Shown here in pieces: positions 56,002 to 64,000 of a DNA stretch of 64,000 nucleotides. The stretch is from Skermanella pratensis (GTDB lineage: Bacteria; Pseudomonadota; Alphaproteobacteria; Azospirillales; Azospirillaceae). The translations under genes were made by a program, and so were the position numbers. Location: NCBI RefSeq assembly GCF_008843145.1, contig NZ_CP030265.1, forward strand, positions 3,836,501 to 3,900,500. Reading direction: 5' to 3'. The notes below the pieces were generated by a model. The model searched no databases. It was given only the letters and a program-made list of their open reading frames with translations, and was not told the DNA's origin. Position 1 is the first letter of the stretch. The number at the start of each line of letters is the position of its first letter.

Positions 56002-56307
56002 TCAGGCGGCCAAGCGGCGGTACTGGTTTTCGATCGCCTCGATCCCGACGCGGAATTGGGCAAGTGCCGCCTCTGCGTGCACCCTGACCAGATACCAGGC
56101 ATCCTCGGAGGCACGGCGCGCATCTTCCAGCCGTGCCTCGCAGCGGTTGCGCAGACCGCGCAGTTCATCGAGCGAGCGTTCCAGAAGGAACTTCTGATCA
56201 CCCGGTACCCGCTCGGCCACGGCACGCAGATTGTCCAACCGTTCAGTCAAGGCCTTCATTTCAAGCGACGAAGCCGATTCGAACCGATCCCTGCTCCGAT
56301 GTGTCAT
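56002..56307 (-). CDS. Small coiled-coil protein, unknown
   Basis: 101 residues, rich in Glu, Arg, Ala and Leu with long helices (MKALTERLDNLRAVAERV and SLDELRGLRNRCEARLEDARRA). No signal or transmembrane segment. ATG 56307 follows GGGAGGG. No family recognised; it may be a structural or partner-binding protein. Confidence 0.7.
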   Translation of the reverse strand: MTHRSRDRFESASSLEMKALTERLDNLRAVAERVPGDQKFLLERSLDELRGLRNRCEARLEDARRASEDAWYLVRVHAEAALAQFRVGIEAIENQYRRLAA

Positions 56308-56688
56308 GAGACCCTCCCAACTACACTCCCCATCGATCATCCACCTGCATTATCCGGGCCACCGCTTTCCCTGCGCCAAGAACCCTAACCGGCACCTTGG
56401 TTGCGCCTGTTATTAACCACTCCGTCGATCCTGTATTCCATGCCGCGCTCCGCCGCCTTCGGCCGGAGGACAGGGCAGGATCGACCCTTGTCGGCAACAT
56501 TGTTTCGCTGACCAACCGTTACAAGCCCCTTTAAGGCGGACGGGAGATCGCAATAATAACTTAACTGCTTTTTTCTCCGTACAGCCAGAACTCGTTGCCG
56601 AAGGCCAATAATGGATCAATACTAAAGTAATGATCAGGCTTCAAGACCACCTCCAAAGATTGCTGCATCGCACAAGACGAGGATGAGT
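56308..56688. other. Intergenic region upstream of leucine dehydrogenase
   Basis: 381 bases with no recognisable gene. The 56540-56640 part is AT-rich (GCAATAATAACTTAACTGC) and probably contains the promoter of the downstream dehydrogenase. No operator was identified with confidence. Confidence 0.4.
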
Positions 56689-57741
56689 ATGGCCGTATTT
56701 TCAATGCAAGACTTTGATGGACATGAGCAGGTTGTCTTCGCATCCGATCCCGAATCGGGACTGAAAGCGATCATAGCCGTCCACAACACCGCCCGCGGCC
56801 CCGCCGTGGGCGGTTGCCGCATGTGGAACTACGCGAGCGAGGATGTCGCGGTTCGCGACGTTCTGCGGCTGTCCCGCGGCATGACCTACAAGAACGCCCT
56901 GGCCGACCTGCCCTTCGGTGGCGGCAAATCGGTGATCATCGGCGATTCGCGCGCGGACAAGACCCCCGACCTGATGGCTGCCATGGGCAGGGCGGTCGAA
57001 CGCCTCGCCGGCCGCTACATCATCGCCGAAGACGTCGGCACGTCGGTCGAGGACATGGCGACGGTCCGCGGCGTCACGCGGCACGTGGCCGGGCTGCGCG
57101 ACGGCAGCGGCGATCCTTCCCCCGCCACGGCGCGCGGCGTCTTCATGGGCATCCGGGCCGCGGTGGGCCACCGGCTGAGGCGGAACAGCCTGGACGGCCT
57201 CCGGGTCAATGTGCAGGGCCTGGGGCATGTCGGCTGGGACCTGTGCCGCCAGCTGGCCGAGGAAGGCGCCCGCCTAGCCGTCAGCGACATCCGCCGCGAC
57301 ACCGTCGAACGGGCGGTCGAAGCCTTCGGCGCGACGCCGGTCGATGCGGAGCGGATCTTCGACGTGGAAGCCGATGTCTTCGCCCCGTGCGCCTTGGGCG
57401 CGGTGATCGACGACGAAACCCTGCCCCGCCTGAAGGTGGCGGTGGTCGCCGGGTCGGCCAACAACCAGCTCGCCGAGAGCCGCCACGGAACCGGGCTTGC
57501 CCGGCGCGGCATCCTCTACGCGCCCGACTTCGTCATCAATGCCGGCGGAGTCATCAATATCAGCTACGAGTTCGGTCGGAACGGCCGGGGCTATGACCGC
57601 GCGGCGGCGTTCAGGCATGTCGACCGTATCCACGATACGTTGCTGGAGATCTTCCAGCGGTCCGATGCGGAGGGGATTCCGACAAACATCGCCGCCGACC
57701 GGATCGCGGAGGAACGTTTCCGCCCTTCGAGGGTTGCATAG
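56689..57741 (+). CDS. ldh: Leucine dehydrogenase (Glu/Leu/Phe/Val dehydrogenase family)
   Basis: 350 residues. The N-terminal catalytic domain has [10 protein letters not shown], Lys68 in [10 protein letters not shown] and Lys80 in [10 protein letters not shown]. The C-terminal NAD domain has the GLGHVGWDL loop and the [10 protein letters not shown] motif. It interconverts branched-chain amino acids and their oxo acids with NAD. ATG 56689 has the better ribosome-site spacing (AGGA 7 nt upstream); ATG 56683 is possible. Confidence 0.9.
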   Translation: MAVFSMQDFDGHEQVVFASDPESGLKAIIAVHNTARGPAVGGCRMWNYASEDVAVRDVLRLSRGMTYKNALADLPFGGGKSVIIGDSRADKTPDLMAAMGRAVERLAGRYIIAEDVGTSVEDMATVRGVTRHVAGLRDGSGDPSPATARGVFMGIRAAVGHRLRRNSLDGLRVNVQGLGHVGWDLCRQLAEEGARLAVSDIRRDTVERAVEAFGATPVDAERIFDVEADVFAPCALGAVIDDETLPRLKVAVVAGSANNQLAESRHGTGLARRGILYAPDFVINAGGVINISYEFGRNGRGYDRAAAFRHVDRIHDTLLEIFQRSDAEGIPTNIAADRIAEERFRPSRVA

Positions 57742-57813
57742 GCTCGCGAGGCGCACCATGGCGCAGCCTTGGTGCGGCCCGGCTTCGAACGGCGGTATGC
57801 GAATGGGAAGGGA

Positions 57814-58041
57814 CTATTCGGCCGCGATGGCGGCTTCTTCAGGAATGGGAGCGGAGCAGGTATTCGCGCAGGACAGCGTGTTGCGATGGTCCGTCACCAT
57901 TTGGCGCACATAGGGGACGCATTTCCCGCATTGCGGCTTGCATCCCATGCAGGTGAAGAAGCCCGCCGCAGAGCAAACGCCTTCGGCGAGAGCCTGCTTG
58001 ACCTTCTTCTCGGTAAATCCGTGGCAGATGCAGACATACAT
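57814..58041 (-). CDS. bfd: Bacterioferritin-associated ferredoxin
   Basis: 75 residues. The [2Fe-2S] ligands are Cys4 and Cys6 (VCICHG) and Cys38 and Cys41 (CGKC), with 31 residues between Cys6 and Cys38, the BFD spacing. Bfd reduces ferric iron inside bacterioferritin to release it in iron starvation. ATG 58041; a Fur-like box lies 45 bases upstream. The C-terminal tail is Ala/Glu-rich. Confidence 0.93.
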   Translation of the reverse strand: MYVCICHGFTEKKVKQALAEGVCSAAGFFTCMGCKPQCGKCVPYVRQMVTDHRNTLSCANTCSAPIPEEAAIAAE

Positions 58042-58085
58042 GATCGTTTGAACCCAGCCGATGTTGCTCCAATGGTTAGAGCAGG

Positions 58086-58100
58086 TGAGAATGAGTGTCA
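58086..58100 (-). promoter_or_regulatory. Fur box upstream of bfd
   Basis: TGAGAATGAGTGTCA matches the 7-1-7 Fur core TGATAATGATTATCA at 12 of 15 positions. It is 45 bases upstream of the bfd start, consistent with iron repression of bfd. Confidence 0.65.
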
Positions 58101-58255
58101 ATCGCTTAGTTGGCGTCAATCCGCTGTGGTCAAATTCGCCTCATCCGGTCAAATCATAAGCGTGCCGTGGATGAAGAAACCGCTAACTCGGGATGTAAAA
58201 AAGGTCGACAAATAAGGCCTGAAGCAAAGGTGACATAAGGGAGGACCGACGAGCC

Positions 58256-59542
58256 ATGAGGAAAATTGTCGCGGCAGCGGCCCTGTCGGCTGCCCTCCTT
58301 TTCTCCGGCGGCGCCTACTCGCAGGGCGATCCCGGACGCGTCGGCATCGCGATCTCCTGCGGCTCGGTCGGCATCGAATTCCAGGTCTGCAGTACCGGCG
58401 TCGAAGCCTGGGCCAAGGCCACCGGCCACCGGGTCCAGCTCGTCTCGACCCCGAACGACAGCAACGAGCGCCTGGCCCTGTACCAGCAGTTGCTGGCCGC
58501 CAAGTCGGGCGACATCGACGTCTTCCAGATCGACGTGGTCTGGCCCGGCATCCTCGCCAACCACCTGATCGACCTGCGCGAGTTCATCGATCCCAAGGTG
58601 CTGGAGCAGCATTTCGAGGCGATCGTGACGAACGACGTGGTCGACGACCGGCTGGTCGCCATGCCCTGGTTCACCGACGCCGGATTGTTCTATTACCGGA
58701 ACGACCTGCTGGAGAAATACGGCCGGCCGCTCCCCACCACCTGGCAGGAGATGACGAAGACCGCCCGGATCATCCAGGAGGGCGAGCGGGCCGCCGGCAG
58801 CGACCGCATGTGGGGCTTCGTCTTCCAGGGCCGCGCGTTCGAAGGGCTGACGGTCAACGCGCTGGAATGGCTGGACAGCTTCAACGCCGGAACGATCGTC
58901 GACGAGCAGGGCGAGATCACGGTGAACAACTCGCGCGCGGCCGACGCCCTTTCGCTGGCGGCCTCGTGGGTCAACGACATATCGCCGCAGGGCGTGATCA
59001 ACTACAGCGAGGAGGAAGGCCGCGGCGTCTTCCAGTCCGGCAATGCCGTCTTCATGCGCAACTGGCCTTATGCCTGGCCGCTGCTGAATGCGGAGGACAG
59101 CCCCGTGCGGGGCAAGGTCGCCGTGGCGCAGCTTCCCAAGGGAGGGCCGGACGGCAAGCACACCGCCACCTTGGGCGGCTGGCAGCTCGCCGTGTCCAAA
59201 TATTCGAAACATCCGGAGGTCGCGGCCGATCTGGTCCGCTACCTGACCAGCCTGGAGGAGCAGAAGCGCCGGGCCGTGGTCGGCGGTTTCAACCCGACCA
59301 TCGATGCCCTGTACAAGGACCAGGAGGTCCTGGCCGCCAACCCGTTCTTCGGCGACCTGTACGAGGTCTTCGTCAATGCGGTGGCGCGCCCGTCGCGGGT
59401 GACCGGCGTGCGCTACAACCAGGTCTCGGCGGAGTTCTGGAACGCGGTCCATGCGACGCTGTCCGGCCAGACCGATGCGAAAACGAGCCTCGCGGACCTG
59501 GAGCGGACGCTCGACCGGGTCAGCCGCGGCGGCCGGTGGTAG
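58256..59542 (+). CDS. thuE: Trehalose/maltose-type ABC transporter substrate-binding protein
   Basis: 428 residues. Sec signal (MRKIVAAAALSAALLFSGG) is followed by a SBP_bac_1 fold closely matching ThuE-type proteins: VQLVSTPNDSNERLALYQQL, GDIDVFQIDVVWPGILANHL, TDAGLFYYRNDLLEKYGRPLP and AVFMRNWPYAW. It binds alpha-glucoside disaccharides in the periplasm. It is first of the operon with two permeases, an alpha-glucosidase and an ATPase. Confidence 0.88.
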   Translation: MRKIVAAAALSAALLFSGGAYSQGDPGRVGIAISCGSVGIEFQVCSTGVEAWAKATGHRVQLVSTPNDSNERLALYQQLLAAKSGDIDVFQIDVVWPGILANHLIDLREFIDPKVLEQHFEAIVTNDVVDDRLVAMPWFTDAGLFYYRNDLLEKYGRPLPTTWQEMTKTARIIQEGERAAGSDRMWGFVFQGRAFEGLTVNALEWLDSFNAGTIVDEQGEITVNNSRAADALSLAASWVNDISPQGVINYSEEEGRGVFQSGNAVFMRNWPYAWPLLNAEDSPVRGKVAVAQLPKGGPDGKHTATLGGWQLAVSKYSKHPEVAADLVRYLTSLEEQKRRAVVGGFNPTIDALYKDQEVLAANPFFGDLYEVFVNAVARPSRVTGVRYNQVSAEFWNAVHATLSGQTDAKTSLADLERTLDRVSRGGRW

Positions 59543-59551
59543 GAGGCGACG

Positions 59552-60511
59552 ATGACGACCGTTTACGACGCGGGACGAGCCACCACCCCGGCGGCGCGCG
59601 GCGGCGCCGCTCCGTTCCGCGGCTCCCTGCTGACCCGCCAGCGCCGCCGGGCGGCCTGGCTGTTCCTGGCGCCGATGATCGTGGTCCTGTCGCTGGTCGC
59701 GGGATGGCCGCTGCTGCGGACGATCTATTTCTCCTTCACGGACGCGACGCTGTACGACCTCGAATACCACGAGTTCATCGGCCTGCTGAATTTCTACTAC
59801 CTGGCGATCGACCCGCACTGGTGGCGCGCGGTCTGGAACACGGTGTTCTTCGCCGTGGTGTCGGTCAGCATCGAGACCGTGCTGGGCATGGTCATCGCGC
59901 TGACGCTCAACGCGCATATGCCCGGCCGGGGCCTGCTGCGGGCGGCCATGCTGATCCCCTGGGCGATCCCGACCGTGGTCTCGGCCCAGATGTGGGGCTG
60001 GATGTATCATGACCTCTACGGCGTGATTAACGAGATCTTCCTGTTCCTCGGGCTGATCGACCAGCCGCGCGCCTGGATCGCCGACCCCGACCTGTCCATG
60101 TATGCCGTCATCGCGGTGGACGTCTGGAAGACCACGCCCTTCATGACCCTGCTGATCCTGGCGGCGCTCCAGCTGCTCCCCGGCGAGGTCTACGAGGCCG
60201 CGCGGGTGGACGGGATCAACCCGGTGAAGGTCTTCTTCAAGGTGACCCTGCCGCTGATCAAGCCGGCGCTGATGGTGGCGATCATCTTCCGGACGCTGGA
60301 CGCGCTGCGCATCTTCGACCTGATGTACGTCCTGACCGGCAACAGCCGGGCGACCGCGTCCATGTCGGTCTACGCGCGCCAGCAGCTGGTGGATTTCCAG
60401 GACGTCGGCTACGGCTCCGCCGCCTCGACCTTCCTGTTCCTGATCATCGCGGCCTTCACCGTCATCTACATCACCGTCGGCAAGGTGAATTTCGACCAGG
60501 GGAGCAAGTGA
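59552..60511 (+). CDS. thuF: Sugar ABC transporter permease (ThuF/MalF type)
   Basis: 319 residues with six transmembrane helices, the first at about 30-50 (WLFLAPMIVVLSLVAGWPLL). The EAA loop reads EVYEAARVDGINPVKVFFKVTLP. It forms the inner-membrane channel with the next gene product. It starts 9 bases after the binding-protein stop. Confidence 0.92.
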   Translation: MTTVYDAGRATTPAARGGAAPFRGSLLTRQRRRAAWLFLAPMIVVLSLVAGWPLLRTIYFSFTDATLYDLEYHEFIGLLNFYYLAIDPHWWRAVWNTVFFAVVSVSIETVLGMVIALTLNAHMPGRGLLRAAMLIPWAIPTVVSAQMWGWMYHDLYGVINEIFLFLGLIDQPRAWIADPDLSMYAVIAVDVWKTTPFMTLLILAALQLLPGEVYEAARVDGINPVKVFFKVTLPLIKPALMVAIIFRTLDALRIFDLMYVLTGNSRATASMSVYARQQLVDFQDVGYGSAASTFLFLIIAAFTVIYITVGKVNFDQGSK

Positions 60512-60514
60512 GCC

Positions 60515-61348
<834 letters not shown>

Positions 61349-61375
61349 CGGAACGATGGGCGGGAGAAAAGGACC

Positions 61376-63016
61376 ATGACGGAATGGTGGCGCGGCGGGG
61401 TGATCTACCAGATCTATCCGCGCAGCTTCAGGGACAGCGACGGCGACGGGATCGGCGACCTGCGCGGCATCTCGGAACGGCTGGACCATGTCGCCGGCCT
61501 GGGCGTCGACGGGATCTGGCTCTGCCCGTTCTTCAAGTCGCCGATGAAGGATTTCGGGTACGACGTGGAGGACTACCGCGCCGTCGATCCCATGTTCGGC
61601 ACGCTGGAGGATTTCGACCATCTGCTGGCGCGCGCCCACGGCCTGGGACTGCGCGTCATCATCGACATGGTGCTGAGCCACACTTCCGACCTGCACCCCT
61701 GGTTCCTGGAAAGCCGGGAGTCGCGCGACAGCCCGCGGGCCGACTGGTACGTCTGGGCCGACGCCAGGCCGGACGGCAACCCGCCGAACAACTGGCTGTC
61801 GGTGTTCGGCGGCTCCGCCTGGGCCTGGGAGCCCCGGCGCAACCAGTATTACCTGCACAATTTCCTGACCAGCCAGCCCGACCTCAACCTGCATGACGGC
61901 CGGGTCCAGGACGCCGTGCTGGATGCCTGCCGGTTCTGGCTGGACCGGGGGGTGGACGGCTTCCGGCTGGATACCGCCAACTTCTACATGCACGACCCGG
62001 AGCTGCGCGACAACCCGCCCCGGCCGAGCGGGTCCGGCGCGCTGGAAGGCGTCGCCTCGGTCAATCCCTACGGCATGCAGCGGCATGTCTACGACAAGTC
62101 GCGGCCGGAGAACCTGGCCTTCCTGCGCCGGCTGCGCGCCTTGATGGACCGCTATCCCGGCACCATGACCGTCGCCGAGGTGCATGACGACGACAGCACC
62201 ATGAGGAGCGCCGAGTATGTCGGCTCCCCCGACCTGCTGCACACCGCCTACGGCTTCACGCTGCTGACCGAGCGGTTCGGCGCCGGGGTGATCCGGGGGG
62301 CGCTGGAGTCCTTCGAGCGGCAGCCGGGCCGGGGCTGGCCGGCCTGGGCGTTCGGCAACCACGACGTGATCCGGCCGGTCACCCGCTGGGGCAAGGGAGA
62401 GGGCGGCGATGGGTTCGCCAAGCTGCTGGTCGCCCTGCTCTGCTCGATCCGCGGCACCGCCTTCCTGTTCGAGGGGGAGGAGCTGGGCCTGCCGGAGGCC
62501 GACGTGCCGTTTGACAAGATCCAGGACCCCTACGGCCTGCCGTTCTATCCCCGGTACAAGGGCCGCGACGGCTGCCGCACGCCGATGCCCTGGCGGCACG
62601 ACCACCCGGCCGGCGGGTTCACCGACGGGACGGCGGAGCCCTGGCTTCCGGTACCGGAGGAGCATCTGCACCGCGCGGTGTCGGTGCAGGAGGGCGACCC
62701 CGGCAGCGTGCTGAACTTCACCCGGGGCTTCCTGCGCTGGCGGCGGGAGCACCCGGCGCTGGTGACCGGGGACATCCGCTTCATCGACGCGCCGGAGCCG
62801 GTGATCGCCTTCGTCCGGAGCGGCGGGGGCGAGGAGGTGCTGGCGGCCTTCAACCTGGGCGGGGAGCCGGCGGCACTGGAGGCGCCGGGCGGGGTGGAGG
62901 CTCTGTCTGGGCATGGGCTTACCGGCACGCTGGACGGAAGGAATATCCGGCTGCCGGGCCACGGCGCCTTCCTGGGGCGTCTATCGGGGACTGACAATAA
63001 AACGACGGGAAGGTAA
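61376..63016 (+). CDS. aglA: Alpha-glucosidase, glycoside hydrolase family 13
   Basis: 546 residues, no signal, so cytoplasmic. GH13 motifs: [42 protein letters not shown] (nucleophile Asp199), VAEVHD (acid/base Glu268) and FGNHDV (Asp330). The intracellular location behind a disaccharide importer suggests hydrolysis of imported sucrose, maltose or trehalose-like sugars. The SBP-permease-permease-glucosidase-ATPase order matches the Sinorhizobium aglEFGAK operon. Confidence 0.92.
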   Translation: MTEWWRGGVIYQIYPRSFRDSDGDGIGDLRGISERLDHVAGLGVDGIWLCPFFKSPMKDFGYDVEDYRAVDPMFGTLEDFDHLLARAHGLGLRVIIDMVLSHTSDLHPWFLESRESRDSPRADWYVWADARPDGNPPNNWLSVFGGSAWAWEPRRNQYYLHNFLTSQPDLNLHDGRVQDAVLDACRFWLDRGVDGFRLDTANFYMHDPELRDNPPRPSGSGALEGVASVNPYGMQRHVYDKSRPENLAFLRRLRALMDRYPGTMTVAEVHDDDSTMRSAEYVGSPDLLHTAYGFTLLTERFGAGVIRGALESFERQPGRGWPAWAFGNHDVIRPVTRWGKGEGGDGFAKLLVALLCSIRGTAFLFEGEELGLPEADVPFDKIQDPYGLPFYPRYKGRDGCRTPMPWRHDHPAGGFTDGTAEPWLPVPEEHLHRAVSVQEGDPGSVLNFTRGFLRWRREHPALVTGDIRFIDAPEPVIAFVRSGGGEEVLAAFNLGGEPAALEAPGGVEALSGHGLTGTLDGRNIRLPGHGAFLGRLSGTDNKTTGR

Positions 63017-63023
63017 TCCGCCA

Positions 63024-64000
<977 letters not shown>

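Overview
The window is GC-rich DNA with tightly packed genes and alphaproteobacterial gene content: the PhyR-type response regulator, the aapJQMP operon next to metC, BigR-like sulfur genes, a SUV3-type helicase and the thu/agl sugar operon order. It fits a Rhodospirillales/Azospirillaceae-type bacterium such as Azospirillum or Skermanella. That placement is inferred from gene content only.

Layout. 1-1.9 kb: the end of an acetamidase/formamidase gene, a DUF3830 gene and a small cytochrome c. 2-6.5 kb: a sulfur and redox block with a persulfide-dioxygenase-like enzyme, a BigR/ArsR-type repressor, a TauE/SafE exporter, thioredoxin 2, a small thioredoxin-fold protein and a DUF318-type permease. 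6.95-11.2 kb: tRNA-Glu, threonine aldolase, an RluA/RluD pseudouridine synthase and the heat-shock sigma factor rpoH. 10.7-13.3 kb: a membrane protein and a membrane-anchored pseudokinase in one operon. 13.6-19.9 kb: a peptide-type ABC operon ending in a PhnD-like binding protein, followed directly by an intact IS66 element with an 8-bp target duplication. 22.6-24 kb: small hypothetical genes and a nucleotidyltransferase remnant. 24.2-30.4 kb: aapJQMP divergent from metC-hisI.

30.4-37 kb: a candidate FNR-driven small RNA, small membrane and soluble proteins, an AT-rich gene-poor stretch, a SUV3-like helicase, a globin-coupled chemoreceptor and a PQQ-type sugar dehydrogenase. 37.5-40 kb: an IclR-dgoK-dgoA operon for KDGal. 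40.1-41.6 kb: an IS110 element with structured non-coding ends. 42-43.7 kb: a PhoD phosphatase. 43.8-48.6 kb: a six-gene minus-strand operon that joins a complete stressosome set (RsbR, RsbS, RsbT, and an RsbX-like ATPase/phosphatase) to a HisKA_2-type kinase and PhyR, the master regulator of the alphaproteobacterial general stress response. 48.7-56.3 kb: a DUF2161 nuclease-like gene, a methyltransferase/erythromycin-esterase fusion, a TRAP transporter, a serine protease, a DsbA-like isomerase and a coiled-coil protein. 56.7-58 kb: leucine dehydrogenase and a Fur-box-preceded bfd. 58.3-64 kb: a thuEFG-type sugar ABC operon with an alpha-glucosidase and an ATPase cut by the window end.

The two most interesting signals are the stressosome-PhyR operon (43830-48561) and a short transcription unit at 30529-30645. 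The latter has a perfect FNR box, a -10, about 30 nt of leader with a CCCUCCCU motif and a rho-independent terminator. Four genes (DUF3830, PQQ dehydrogenase, the methyltransferase-esterase fusion, the serine protease) each lack one base inside or beside a short G/C run. This pattern suggests sequencing error rather than four independent pseudogenes.
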